This document shows positions 1 through 11,154 of a stretch of 64,000 bases of DNA, piece by piece. Below the pieces are notes generated by a model. It saw only the letters and a program-made list of their open reading frames with translations. It was not told where the DNA came from and did no database searches. A program made the position numbers and the translations under genes. Origin of the DNA: Hamiltosporidium tvaerminnensis (lineage: Eukaryota > Microsporidia > Dubosqiidae); assembly GCA_022605425.2 (NCBI GenBank), contig CM061246.1, forward strand, positions 1,854,501 to 1,918,500, in the 5' to 3' direction. Position 1 is the stretch's first letter. The number at the start of each line of letters is the position of its first letter.

Positions 1-1108
1 GTTTTTCATAAAATATAAATTCCTCAATATTACTTAAATGCTCTGTAAATATGAAAATTTTATCAAATTCAGATTCAATAAAAACCATCTTTTTTAAATT
101 TACCAAACTTAAATTTGCATTTAGAGAACAAATGACATCATCAGATATATTACACTTAAAGAATACAATCTCATCAACCATCTTTTTTAAATTTTCTAAA
201 ATAAAACAAAAACTCTTTGAATTCTCTCTGTTAAAATACCTTATATGCAAATATTTTATATCTAATGTATTTAGAAACATTAAAAATAAACTTTGACTTT
301 TATGATTCACAACCACTTTTTTGTCAAAAAATGTATTAAATTCGTCATCAATTACTAAAGTATGTTTTTTATCTTCTGTAAATATCCCTTTATATTGATC
401 AGAAATATCATATTCATGTTCTTTTATAAAAAACGAAAATTTTAAATCTTTTCCGTTATTCAGTAGTTTTAAATATTCTTGTGATATTTTTTTTAATAAA
501 GCATGTGAGAAATAGTCTTGCTTTGAAAAATGAAACGATACTTTTTCAATGTTAAAATTATTCATTACATTGGATTCCATTAAAGAACACCAAATATTTT
601 TTACCGCATTCCGCAATTTATTATCACATTTAACTCTAAAATATTCTAAAAAGTACAATATTGTGTAAAACTTCTCATTTGTCATTTCATGTACCGGAAA
701 ATAATATGAAATTATAAACTCATAGAATATTAAAAAATCAGATTTCTTTATATGATGACAGATATATATTTCTATATTATTGTTCATATTGTCAAACTTT
801 TCAAACGTATCAAACTTAAGACCAATTCTCTCAATAAATTCTATACAGTACTGTTCATATTGCCTATTTGAATCTCTGACAAACATTCTTTCTAAACAGT
901 TTTTTTCGTCAGTTTCATTAGTCTCATCTCTTTTGATTTGACATAGACATTCGAGTTCGAGTTCATTATTAATTGAATCCATGTACAGCTGTTCATTTTT
1001 ATTTACAACATTAAATATAATATTTCTTTCACTCGAATGATCGATAAACACAAAAATAAGTGGTTTGTATAATAACGTTATCAGATGGAAGCACAGATTA
1101 AATTTCAT
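1..1108 (-). CDS. LRR-like secreted protein, 3' part cut by window edge
   Basis: An open frame runs without a stop from an ATG at 1108 to the left edge (369 codons), so the protein continues outside the window. The first ~22 residues are hydrophobic (MKFNLCFHLI... PLIFVF), compatible with a signal peptide or anchor. A conserved block around residues 110-165 (FLIFYEFII ... NIWCSLM) recurs in the broken gene at 24729-25453, which shows a paralogous family. The last ~130 visible residues are rich in spaced Leu/Ile/Phe with LRR-like segments (LKKMVDEIVFFKCNISDD, LVNLKKMVFIESEF). I do not recognise a named family. Large paralogous LRR families with signal peptides are known in microsporidia, so this is probably one of them. 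No CCC motif precedes the start. Gene reality is well supported by length in such AT-rich DNA; function is unknown. Confidence 0.75.
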   Translation of the reverse strand, partial: MKFNLCFHLITLLYKPLIFVFIDHSSERNIIFNVVNKNEQLYMDSINNELELECLCQIKRDETNETDEKNCLERMFVRDSNRQYEQYCIEFIERIGLKFDTFEKFDNMNNNIEIYICHHIKKSDFLIFYEFIISYYFPVHEMTNEKFYTILYFLEYFRVKCDNKLRNAVKNIWCSLMESNVMNNFNIEKVSFHFSKQDYFSHALLKKISQEYLKLLNNGKDLKFSFFIKEHEYDISDQYKGIFTEDKKHTLVIDDEFNTFFDKKVVVNHKSQSLFLMFLNTLDIKYLHIRYFNRENSKSFCFILENLKKMVDEIVFFKCNISDDVICSLNANLSLVNLKKMVFIESEFDKIFIFTEHLSNIEEFIFYEK

Positions 1109-2880
1109 AAATTTTAGAAAAAAAATACGTATTTATAGTTTTAAAATCAATTTACTATTTTAGTTTTTAGTTAAAAAAATTTTGATTTTTTTCAAAAAAC
1201 GTCAAAAATGATTTGTCCTATAAATCTCAATTAATCAAAATTTTATAAAATGTTTTAGAAGTTTGTAAATTAAAAGGAGTAAGTATGAACAATTGTTGTA
1301 TTTCTAAACGTCAAATTTTATTGAATAAAAATACTATTTTTAGAATTTAAATGAACGAATATTTTTTTCGACGTTGACCCTTTTTTGTAGTTTAAAGAAT
1401 TAATAATTGACTGTTACTTAGATTTCAGTTAAGTTTTAGATTACTAATTAAACAAAAATTAAGTTCTTTTATTTTTTGCAGAATTTCACTTAATAAAAAA
1501 TACTCAATTTGATTATTTTTAAAATCACAATGATATTTCTTAAAATGACAGTTTTCTTTTGTTTTGATTTTGTATCCAATGGCAAATAATGGTATAAAAA
1601 ATGTAAAGAAAGTTGATAAAATGTAATAGTATAGATTGTATGTTCTCGAAACGTAAATTTAACAAATGAATAAAATAAGTCTTTGCGAAATATACCAAAT
1701 ATATTTTTAAACAAAATTTTAATATTTTTTTTAATGACCTAGTTTTACTAAGAATTTTCTACTTTGTTTATATATTAAAAGTATTTTTTCATGTTTACTC
1801 ACACTTATAAATTTTAAAATTTATATTTGTTTAATTACATTTCTTGAGCTAATTTCAATTCAGAAATTATTATGTTATTAGGACATGTTTTCGAGAAGTA
1901 AAATTCGAGACTTTAAACAGAATTTTAAATGCTTTTGTTAGCGTTTCGAAGATCATAGTTGAGCGAGAACTAAAATACGATTATTAAATTACACAGAAAA
2001 CCCAAATAAACAGGGATAAGAATGTCAACGAAGAACCATTAAAAAGATTCGCTATTAAACTTATTATATATAATATAGCCTTGTAAAACTAAGAAGTATT
2101 AATAGACTTGTTCGTATATTCAGAATACTATCTTTTCTTAAAAAACACTTTATTCATTAATTCAAGTCTCGGTACGTATAGACAGCTAAAATGTTCTAGA
2201 TATTTGTATTACAGTGATTTTTTTAAAAAACAATTGTTTATTTTGTGGGAAATATTAGATGGATAATAACCAAAGAGCAAAAATCGCCCGAAATAAAACC
2301 AATTAAAGATTATTTTTAAAGAAAGCATAAAGAAGAGTTAGGAATTTTAAAATATTATGATGACTTACTTTTATATTGGCAGGTATAATTCACCACAAAA
2401 GATGCTTATGATTTAGAAATATTTTAAAGACGACTAGAAAGAACGAAGAACGTACCTTTTCTTTATAATTAGTTTTTTAACAACTGCTAGATAGTTTAAT
2501 TTTCTTAAAAAAACTAACATAGTTTTCTACAGGTAGCATATTCTATATTTTTTTTATATTGACACAGTTTTGAAGTTTACTCATGACTGTACTTTAACAA
2601 AATATCATTATTCCATAAATAACATAAATTATAAACCTTTTAATCTAAAAATCTGTAAAATTAAATAAAAAAACAGGGAAAGTGCCTAAAGTTTGTTAAT
2701 TTTTGTTGCTTTAGTGTTTTCTAGGACCAAATCAAACCTGGGTTCTCCCGAGATTTTAAATCTCTCTTATCACTCTAATAAAAAGGAATCAAATAAATTT
2801 TTAGCTAAAATATATCTTGGAAGTTTTTATAAGTTTACCAGACGCTGCAAGATCATATCAAAGGGTATAACCTGATACGT
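1109..2880. other. gene-free AT-rich stretch
   Basis: No convincing gene on either strand. Around 2290-2460 plus there is a short stretch with coding-like composition and a YYDDLLLYW segment followed by in-frame stops. It faintly recalls a reverse transcriptase active site but is too weak to call. Confidence 0.4.
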
Positions 2881-2889
2881 GGCTTCACA

Positions 2890-3135
2890 TGTTATCATCA
2901 ACATTCACCCTTGCACGAGCCTTGGCCGTCCTTCTGTAATACCGCTCATTGGTTTTCTCTTGGTGTTTTTTCTACCTTTTCAGGTTTAGTATCAGTGTAG
3001 TTTTAAAAGTTGAGTTGTAAATCTTAAGCCAAAACCGGGGGACCGGTCCTTTTTAGTCGCCTCTTACACAAGCAGTGTATACTCTAAGCCAATTCTTTCT
3101 CGCCATGGTGGGGGAAACTAGCTTTACATGCTTTA
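2890..3135 (-). mobile_element. SINE-like repeat family A, copy A1 (body only)
   Basis: Homologous to 26715-27035, 56445-56760 and 16998-17224. Shared blocks read on the plus strand include GCACGAGCCTTGGCCG, TAATACCGC, TTTTTAGTCGCCTCTTACAC, AAGCCAATTCT and CCATGGTGGG. The element reads on the minus strand. The tRNA-like head seen in copy A2 is not recognisable here beyond the last few bases (the box B region has decayed). Confidence 0.7.
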
Positions 3136-3281
3136 TAAATTATATACTTTTCTGGGTTTCTTTGTCTCACTTTCTCCTAATCTAAAGGAGGAAGGCTAGG
3201 TCTCTATGCTTATACAATTTAATTATCATAAAGTTCAATGGTTTTTTTATTTAATTTTTATAAAAAAAATACAAACTATGC

Positions 3282-3340
3282 TTTTAGAAAAAAGTTTTAG
3301 CATTTTGTAGACTTTCTCCTCTTCATAGTTTTTTTATAAA
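3282..3340 (-). repeat. fragment of dispersed repeat family B (B6)
   Basis: About 55 bases (AAAAAAGTTTTAGCATTTTG then CTTTCTCCTCTTCATAG) match the interior of the 720-bp repeat copy at 48860-49592. Only this internal piece is preserved. Confidence 0.45.
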
Positions 3341-4630
3341 CTACCGAATATTAAGTGTAATTATCATTCTAAAAGAAATCTTTAGATATCATTTTTGCAT
3401 GTTTCAAATACAAATTTCATCAGATTGTTTTTAAAAGTGTTTTTTTCGAAACAATCTTAAAAATAATATAAATATTTTTCTAAAATAGTAAGAAGAAGCT
3501 AAATATTTGTGTATAGCTTACACGAAATTACTATAAAAACCCAGAATTAAGGGTTTTTTGCTGTTTTCTTGTAAAAAAAGGAATATCTTTGCGAATGATT
3601 TTTTTATTTATTCTATTTCTTTTAACACTTGCTCAATTGGTCTTAAGCTAGGTGGTGTTTATTTTATTCTTATATTTGATTAAAAATGAATGGTAACCCA
3701 TAGCATCAGAATAAACGTTTTTTTGCATGATTTAACAAGAAAACGACACTAAAGACTGGTTTTCTATAAATTCTTATATTGACTTGCAAGTACTCGATTC
3801 GACTAGTATTTAACCTTATGATAAATAAAATGCATTCTCTCCTGCTTGGCTTCATATTTCTGGTTTTCAGATCTAAAGTCTGGGGTTTTGATTAATATGC
3901 TAGGCTGTTCGTGCTTATCAAAAAAATAACATAGCATTATGGGTTAGTTATTTTTTAAACAGATTTTTATCATTATCTGCAATAGAAATTATTGTACAAT
4001 ATTAAATTATCAAAAAAAAGTTTTGTGGCTTTGAGTCTTAGGAGATATAAAGATCACTTCTTAATGAACTTTACGTTGTGTTAGTTGCTCTTCAACTGCT
4101 AAATAAACGCTCCTTTATTTTTTTTAGTTAAAATCTAGTAGTGTACCTTACTGTGATCTCGTTTTATTTTTATATTAGGTTTTTTCTTTCTTTATGAAAG
4201 GAATACAATCCACGGGGAATTAGAGCTTTGTTAAGGGTAGGCGTCTCAGAGACATGTCTTCTTTTGATTGGCAAGGCTTCGGCAAAACATAAACTTTCTT
4301 TTAAAAGATTAAGAGCGTATTACCATGAAAAAAACCTGCATTTCATAAACAAATTTTGATATTCTCTCTAGCTAATGCGTTGTATTTTCTTATTTCCCTA
4401 ATTTAACTTAATATTCGTACCGACAAAACAAAATAGATAATGAATACAGAAAGAAAAAACAGAATTGGAGTAATTTTTGCTTTATGTAGTAATATCAATT
4501 TTTGTCTGAGGAAACTACATATCTCGCGAATCAATAGTATCAAATGCTTCTTTTAAACTAATCATTCTCTGAATCTCGGAATAGTCTGTAGATTTTAGGA
4601 ACGAAATTTCAAGTTTAAAAACGAGGACGT
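3341..4630. other. gene-free AT-rich stretch
   Basis: No gene seen. Composition in 4150-4320 is less AT-rich and may hold further transposon debris, but I could not match it to anything. Confidence 0.35.
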
Positions 4631-5430
4631 AAATTCCAACAATTTATTATAGAAATTAAGAGCTGGACAAGATGTAAGATACATAAAATTTTTATGTAAC
4701 AATATTTTTTGGGAAACATGGTAAACTAATTAAAGAACTAGAATTATTAAAATCTTATCAAAGAAGAAATCTTGGGAAAATTGCCTTGAAGGTTTCAATA
4801 CATTTTAAATGATTTGTTTATCTCCAAACACAGTAGCAAGAAGAGTTTAGACATTACATTCGAAATAAATCAGAACCTGGAATAGTTTTATTTGGCTCTG
4901 GATGTGCTAAATGATATTTCAAATATTACTGAAAATTTATTTTATTCGAAAATTTTATTGACAAATAGAAGGTTTGTAAAGAACCATTAGATGTTTTTAG
5001 TATTCAAAGCACGGCCAATAGACAAGATATTTTTGATCAAGTCGAAAAATCATAGAAGGTGATATTCAAATTATATTATAACTAAATAAGAAAAGATATA
5101 ATGCGAGGAAATATGTTTTTGTTACTCTTATATTTTCAATCAGGAGATTAAGGTAATTCAAAATCATTTATAATACCTTATTATTTCTCAAAAATCGTTA
5201 TATGGAGTATACTTGAAACTGTCACGGCTTATATACCAGTCATTTAACCTTCAACTATATAGAATTGCACGTACTTAAAACTCGTCAATTATGTGAGTAA
5301 ATTTAGGAAATTTCCGAAGATGATTTACAACAGACTGGTTCAGTTCGCTAACTTGCCGTACAAACATTTATATGAAGTTTTAAAGTTATTGCAATCATTA
5401 AATTTTTTTTTGAAATGAATCAGCTTCTTT
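4630..5430 (+). pseudogene. decayed hAT-type transposase (ZBED-like)
   Basis: Reading several frames with stops, plus-strand fragments line up in order with the hAT transposases whose catalytic region contains S-x-x-T-V-x-R-R-I, ALxLDExxDI and later EVRWLSxG blocks. Visible pieces are LSPNTVARRV near 4818, LALDVLNDISNITENLFYSK near 4890, CKEPLDVFSIQSTANRQDIF near 4978, and a degenerate VNYVSKFRKF...LPYKHLYEVL near 5285-5400. The order and spacing match the family; every piece is separated by stops or frameshifts, so this is a relic. No terminal inverted repeats or target duplications could be identified. The match is from memory of the family pattern, without alignment. Confidence 0.5.
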
Positions 5431-6259
5431 CTGATTCATAAAGCAATAAATGAGTATGGAAGTTGTTTTTTTGTACGGATTTAACTGAATTATTGATGCA
5501 TTATAATTTTAAATCTCAAAGAAATAAAAAAAAGACAGAACCCGGATTTTGAATCATATTTAAAAATTCTATCAAAATAGTCTTCTTTACGCGAAGGCTC
5601 GAACAAATTTCTTATTCATTTGAATAGGTGCGCAATATTTAGTGAAAAAAATGAAGCTGTTTATAAGACCTGTAATAAAAACTTTAGATACTTTGAAAAT
5701 ATATTTTGATTTAGTTTTTCTGGTTTCATTTTGCAAAAAAATCATATTTAAATTCTTTAAATCTCTTTTCGGCTGATCTTGAAAGGCTAGTGCCAGAGTT
5801 TAATTGTAAGTAATAGATATGCAATGCACAAATGCTTTTTAAAAAAATAATTGAATTCAAAATTAATTGAATTGGATAAGAGTCTTTTAGCTTCGTATTT
5901 ACACCAAGTTCATACATTTTCTCGAAGTTTTATTTACGCTTTTAACAAAATCTATCTATTTGAAGAAGCATTCTTTAAAATAAAATATAAAAAAATGTTG
6001 AAAGCTAAATAAGAGACAAACATTTAGTCTTTTTATTGATTATTTCTCAATAAATTTAACTGAATTTCTTACATGTTAAGGAACTCCTTAACTATATTAA
6101 TTTCTAAAAAAATATGCTATTATTTTTTTTTATTATATTTTTTGACATGAAATGATGAAAAATATGATTAATTGTTTAAAAAATGTAGGAAACCATATAA
6201 ATTCTCTTTTATTACAACTTCTTCATAATAATACCCAAATATTTTCTTTCTTTGGATAA
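5431..6259. other. gene-free AT-rich stretch
   Basis: No supported gene. A 63-codon open frame on the minus strand (5726-5917) lies here but has no homologue I recognise and may be chance. Confidence 0.35.
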
Positions 6260-8125
6260 ATTTTTGTATTTATTTCATTTTATTGTGTATTTATCTATGG
6301 AGCCGAAAGCTTAATGAAAAAAACCCAAAGCTGAGAATAAAGACAGATGCAGAATCCCGTGCGGCTAATAATATTATTATTTGATGATCTCAGCTCCCTG
6401 AAAAAGATGAACAAACATTGAAGGAAATGACGGAAGAGGTGAATGAACAATATACGATTAGAAATAAACAAAGAGAAATTGGCTACAAAAAACCCGTGTT
6501 GTGAAGATACAGCCACTCTTTTTCAATGAAAAGGTGTTTAAAAATACTTAAGAACAAAAGAAAATAGCAGAGGAATCCCAAGAAGTATGTCGTTCGAGGA
6601 AGTACAATAAAACATAAAGCACGAGTAAAAACTTTTTCGCAACAAAATTGAATATTAAAAAATTATTTTCTGCAAAATATAAACATCCGATATTATCAAC
6701 CCACTGCCAAATAGAAGTACCTTGTCTTAAACAACTGACTTCTTTAAGTTAGATTATGCAGTGCATGCACTGCTAGTACAGAATAAATACATCTACGCCT
6801 AGGATGTAAATAACGTCTATACCTTCCCCGTAAAGAACTATGAAGAAGTTTATATAGTGTAGACTTTAAAAGCGAATATGATTTTGCAACACTTGGATTG
6901 TCTTGAAAAACATAAAAATATATCGACGAGAAGAGCAGAAAAGCAGCGATCCTAAAGGTTGAAAATAATTATTAAACCCACTTTTCACTAAAAAAAACTT
7001 TTTAAAAATTAAATACGAATTGGAAGAAGAAGTCACTAAGAAAAGTTTAAAAGAAGCTCAACTTGCAAAACTATATAACGAAATAGATAAACAAAACTTC
7101 ATTCAAAGTTATATAATGCAAGAAAAAATGAACTTGTGATTGTTAGTGACTCTTCAAGATAGCTAAAGAAAGGGAATATTAGGCCACGTAATGAAGCTGT
7201 GTTCTGCTATATCCAGGATAGAAATGTATCCTGGGGTGCAGAAGGTATGTGCCAACACTGCAAACAGTCTAGGAAAACGGTAAACCACTTAGCAACGAGA
7301 TATAAAAAAATGCTTGGTCATGACTATACTAGACGACACGATGAAGTGATAAGATTTATGCATTTACTATTGCTAAATAAATATAAGTAAAAGTCTTCGA
7401 AACGATTAGGAGTCACTCAGTACAAGAAATTTTTGATAATCAGATTGCAGAGATAAGAATCGACACCAGAATAAAAACTGGTGTCAAATTTCGAAAAAAA
7501 AGACTTGTTGTGTTTGTTATAGATATTAGTAAAAAGAGAATAACTCTCCTTGAAGTTGGAATCACATCCTAAGACTCTCTTCAAATAGTTAAACAAAGAA
7601 GCTTAGGAAGGATGATTTATTAGCAAATGAGTTAGGACTAGTTTATAAGTTTGGTGTTGAGATAATCTTGTACGTGATTATATTTGACGACATTGGGGTA
7701 AAATACCAAAAATAACTTCTTAAAAGACTGCAAATAACTATAAATGTAGAGATTTATTTATAATTTACACTACTCAAGAAGACATTCGAAACAATTCTTG
7801 TTAATCGACGAAGAGGATTTGAGTCTGAGCTAAATGCCGAAGAGAGCTTGGAGAGAGCATCATTAAATGTTATGTTGGAAGCCGAAAGCAGAAACAACCA
7901 ATACTTCTTTAATGCAAGTATAAAATGTGGAATAATGGTTAAAAATTTAAAAATATAAAATATTACACGGTCATAGAAGAAGGAGAAAACATAAAGAAGG
8001 AACCGACGATAAACATAAAGGGAAAGCTCGGATTTAGAAGAAGAAATGATAGTTTTTAAAGAGGCAAAAGGAAATTGAAAAGTTTTAAAAGAGTTTTAAT
8101 CCTGAATTTTATTAAATAAATAATT
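6260..8125 (+). mobile_element. decayed, 5'-truncated R2-like LINE copy (C2)
   Basis: Follows the C-terminal two thirds of the LINE at 20930-24727 in order. RT palm region (GAESLMKK...DDL, LEINKEKLATKNPCCEDTAT, NSRGIP..MSFEEVQ), thumb (HLDCLEKHKNISTRRAEK), zinc-knuckle region 7199-7390 (FCYIQDRNV...GMCQHC...NHLATR), endonuclease part (ITLLEVGITS) near 7540, and the C-terminal GFESELNAEESLERA near 7820. Many stops and frameshifts. In the zinc knuckle the last Cys of C-x2-C-x8-H-x4-C is replaced by Tyr. The 3' end near 8098-8125 keeps the TTTTAATCCTGAATTTTATT motif shared with the other copies. The start at about 6260 looks like a 5' truncation. Confidence 0.85.
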
Positions 8126-8596
8126 AAATATCAAATTCATATCTATTTTTATTTATTAAGAAGATGTTCATTGAACAAAACAAATTAAAGTTATATTTTA
8201 TTTCTAATATTTTGTAGTTCTTGATTAAGAAAATATTTACTATGTTTTATATACACATGGTTTATTTAAGTCAATCATAAATCTAGATCTTTAAATATTG
8301 GTTCGTTTGTTAAGTTTTTATTTTATTATTGATTAAATTAAATAGTTCAAAACAACATGAAATTTAAATAATCTGTTCGTTTTATAAATTTTATGTTTTT
8401 ATAGTTTTTAAATAAAATAACTCAAAAAATTAGAAATTTAAATATTCGTTTCTTAATAAATTTTATTTTTTTTCTATTTTTTAAATAACTTATCTATAAA
8501 TCTGAAAATTGTAATTTTTCTGTTAAATAAATTATATATTTAATATTTTTTAGATGATTCAAAACAATGAGAGAATAGAATCCCATAAATTACCAA
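8126..8596. other. AT-rich spacer upstream of the OB-fold-like gene
   Basis: Very AT-rich with several imperfect repeats of AAATTTAAATAATCTGTTCG-type blocks; no gene seen. Confidence 0.4.
8582..8584 (+). promoter_or_regulatory. CCC motif before start codon
   Basis: CCC lies 13 bases upstream of the ATG at 8597. CCC/GGG triplets close to the start are a described feature of microsporidian genes; this supports the small ORF as real. Confidence 0.4.
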
Positions 8597-8953
8597 ATGA
8601 AAGATATATTCCCAAAAATAAAAGATTTATCAGCAATATTTGATTCTTCCTTGATAATAAACTCTTCAAAATATCCTTCGCCAAAAAAAAGACTAAAGCT
8701 TTGTTTTATAGCAGTGGCTGGTATAAATAAAATAGAAATGTTTATAATTACAGTGAAGATAAGAATTGAACAAAATTTATATGAAGGATACGATTGTTCT
8801 TCATTTTGTTATATTATATATTCTGCTATGCTTACAATAAATAAAAGGTATGTTGTGTATGGAAAGGTTGTAGGTGCAAGTAATCCAAGAAGTGTTTTTG
8901 TGGAATATTTAAAACCTTTTGATAGCAGAGAACTATGCTATAAAATTTTGTGA
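8597..8953 (+). CDS. small protein, possible OB-fold/RPA32-like
   Basis: 118 residues from an ATG preceded by a CCC motif. The middle (KLCFIAVAGINKIEMF) and the end (YVVYGKVVGASNPRSVFVEY followed by LKPFDSRELCYKIL) resemble an OB fold. The pattern VYG-x-V ... V-x-V-x-x-L-x-P-x-D-x-x-EL-x-Y-x-x-L is what one sees at the end of the OB domain of RPA2 (RPA32), the middle subunit of the single-strand DNA-binding replication protein A. The protein is much shorter than typical RPA2 (about 240-270 aa) and lacks a winged-helix C terminus, so it could also be another OB protein such as RPA3. It is followed 640 bases downstream by TPS1 on the same strand. Gene call moderately safe; function tentative. 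Confidence 0.45.
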   Translation: MKDIFPKIKDLSAIFDSSLIINSSKYPSPKKRLKLCFIAVAGINKIEMFIITVKIRIEQNLYEGYDCSSFCYIIYSAMLTINKRYVVYGKVVGASNPRSVFVEYLKPFDSRELCYKIL

Positions 8954-9387
8954 ATTTCTAGAATTTATAAGAAGTAGAAGATTTTCTATTAATATTTAGT
9001 ATTATCTAGAATTTTAGAAGAAGAATAAGATTTTCTATTTTTTTCCATGTTTTTTGTGATTTAGAAGATTTTCTAGTATTTAGGAGATTTATAATATTTA
9101 TAAACCGTGAATAAAGTCGTTAAAAAGTGTAAATAAAATATAAATATTGGCGCAAAACTACTTTTCTAATCTGAAATTAATTTAAAAGAAACTTTTATTG
9201 CAATAAATATCTTTCTTAAATAGTTTTAATAATTTAATTTTTTAATTCCATCACTTTTTTCTTTATATCTTATATTCATTAAATATTCTATTTTTAAATT
9301 AATATTTTTAACTTAAAACTGTACTTCTACCCAAAACTATTGAAAATTTTAACAAATTTTCTTTTTGAAACGTAAAAATTAAATACA

Positions 9388-9502
9388 AAGTTTTAAACCT
9401 AAAAATGAAGAAATTATAATTTTTGAAACAATTTTTATAAGAAACATACAAATTTGAAACCTAAAAACGAAAAAAATTATATTTGAAACAATTTTTATCA
9501 AA
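9388..9502. repeat. two-copy direct repeat upstream of TPS1
   Basis: A ~65-base unit containing GAAACCTAAAAA(T/C)GAA and TTTGAAACAATTTTTAT occurs twice in tandem, ending about 95 bases before the TPS1 start. Confidence 0.6.
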
Positions 9503-9595
9503 TTATGAAATGAAAGTTTTACTTTTTAGAAGAACAATTGGTTCAAAAACTTTTGAGATAAAATATAAAAAAATTCTTTTGAAAAATATAAAAAA

Positions 9596-11077
9596 ATGCG
9601 TTTAATTGTTGTAAGCAACCGACTTCCAGTTAAGGTAAATAAAGTTGATAATAATTTTGTGTATAAACAATCAAGTGGAGGTTTGGCCACAGGTTTGATA
9701 TGTTTAAAGAACACCACCGATTTTATTTGGGTTGGAAATATGAATTTAAAAGATTTTTCTGAGGAGGAAAAGGTTGTGGTTGAAAAGGATTGTTGGGAAA
9801 AGTATAAATCTATTCCCTTGTTTTTGGATCCGGAACTCGATGAAAAGTACTATAATGGCTTTTGTAACTGTATTTTATGGCCTTTGTTGCATACATTTCA
9901 AGATGAAGTAACTTTTTCATTGGCGAATTGGGAAGCCTATACAAAAGCAAGCGAACAGATCTGTGAAAAGATTGCCAGTTTTACAGAAGATGGAGACATT
10001 ATTTGGGTTCATGATTACCATTTAATGATATTACCAAGACTTATAAAAGAAAAAATCAAAAAAAATATAAAAATCGGTTTCTTTCTTCATACACCGTTCC
10101 CATCCTCAGAAATATTTAGTGTTTTGCCAGTACGAAAAGATATAATATTGGGATTGCTGTCAGCAGATTTAGTTTCATTTCATTCCTACGAATACCTCAC
10201 ACATTTTATTAACACCTGTGAAAAAATGTTTCCTAAAATAGAAAATTTTTGTAACGGAACAGATTTCAAAGCTCTTAAAATTATTTCAGATGAGAATGAA
10301 GATATAAAAAAATTGAAATTAATTTATGAACCTGATAATATACAGATAGGACATAAGACAATACAAGTAGCTGTAACACCAATAGGAATTGATCCAAAGA
10401 TGTTTACAGATATTTTAAAAAGAGAAAAGTGCCGAGCAAGAATTAACGAACTTAGAAGAATTTATAAAAATAAATTTGTATTTCTAGGAATCGATAGAGT
10501 AGATTATATTAAAGGAATACCCAACAGAATCCAAGGAGTAGAAAGATTTATACAGAGATATCCAGAATACATCGATAATTTTGTATTTTTACAGATAGGA
10601 GTTCCAAGTAGAATTGATGTAGTTGAATACGAATCACTCGTATCTGTCATAAACATGAAAATAAGTGAATTAAATTCAAAGTACGGTTCAGTAGATCAAA
10701 CATTCTTCTATTTTCTTAATAAAAGCGTAGAACAATCAGAATTGTGTGCTTTGTACGCTCTTGGAGATTCTTGTGTTATTACATCTCTAAGAGATGGAAT
10801 GAATCTAGTAGCCCTGGAATATATTTCATGCCAGGAAGATAACAAAGGAATCCTCATACTCTCAGAATTTGCCGGTGCGATGCAAACAGTACCAGGTGCT
10901 CTTTCTATAAACCCATGGAATATTGATGAAATAGCAGATGCCATGAAAAATGCTATGGTTATGACACAACAGGAAAGAAAAGAAAGATACGATATAAACA
11001 AAATAGGAATTGAAAAATTTACAGCAGCTAAATGGGCCAAAGATAATCTCGATATTTTAATGGATTTACATAAATAG
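9596..11077 (+). CDS. TPS1: alpha,alpha-trehalose-phosphate synthase (UDP-forming)
   Basis: Glycosyltransferase family 20 enzyme making trehalose 6-phosphate from UDP-glucose and glucose 6-phosphate, first step of trehalose synthesis; trehalose is the main spore sugar of microsporidia. 493 aa, the normal length for a single-domain TPS. Visible signatures: VSNRLPVKV at residues 6-14, SSGGLATGL ~26-34, active-site Trp95, WVHDYHLMILP from 137 with Asp140, HTPFP ~160, GIDRVDYIKG 298-307 with the donor-binding Arg301 and Lys306, LRDGMNLVALEY and ILSEFAGA near the end. There is no C-terminal phosphatase domain, so trehalose-6-phosphate phosphatase must be separate. The ATG at 9596 is right at the first beta strand, as in other TPS1 proteins. 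No CCC motif was seen close to the start. Identification is very safe. Confidence 0.97.
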   Translation: MRLIVVSNRLPVKVNKVDNNFVYKQSSGGLATGLICLKNTTDFIWVGNMNLKDFSEEEKVVVEKDCWEKYKSIPLFLDPELDEKYYNGFCNCILWPLLHTFQDEVTFSLANWEAYTKASEQICEKIASFTEDGDIIWVHDYHLMILPRLIKEKIKKNIKIGFFLHTPFPSSEIFSVLPVRKDIILGLLSADLVSFHSYEYLTHFINTCEKMFPKIENFCNGTDFKALKIISDENEDIKKLKLIYEPDNIQIGHKTIQVAVTPIGIDPKMFTDILKREKCRARINELRRIYKNKFVFLGIDRVDYIKGIPNRIQGVERFIQRYPEYIDNFVFLQIGVPSRIDVVEYESLVSVINMKISELNSKYGSVDQTFFYFLNKSVEQSELCALYALGDSCVITSLRDGMNLVALEYISCQEDNKGILILSEFAGAMQTVPGALSINPWNIDEIADAMKNAMVMTQQERKERYDINKIGIEKFTAAKWAKDNLDILMDLHK

Positions 11078-11154
11078 TAAATAATTATAATTTTAAAGTA
11101 AAAAAAACTCATTTAAATTATATTTTAATATTTCTATATTTTCTTGTATTTAAA

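Noticed and set aside
51-296. 81-codon plus-strand frame
   Set aside because: Lies antisense within the 369-codon LRR-like frame at 1-1108, which has clear homology to another locus.
2290-2460. YYDDLLLYW-containing fragment resembling a Ty3-type reverse transcriptase
   Set aside because: Only one motif, no flanking RT blocks and immediate stops; chance cannot be excluded.
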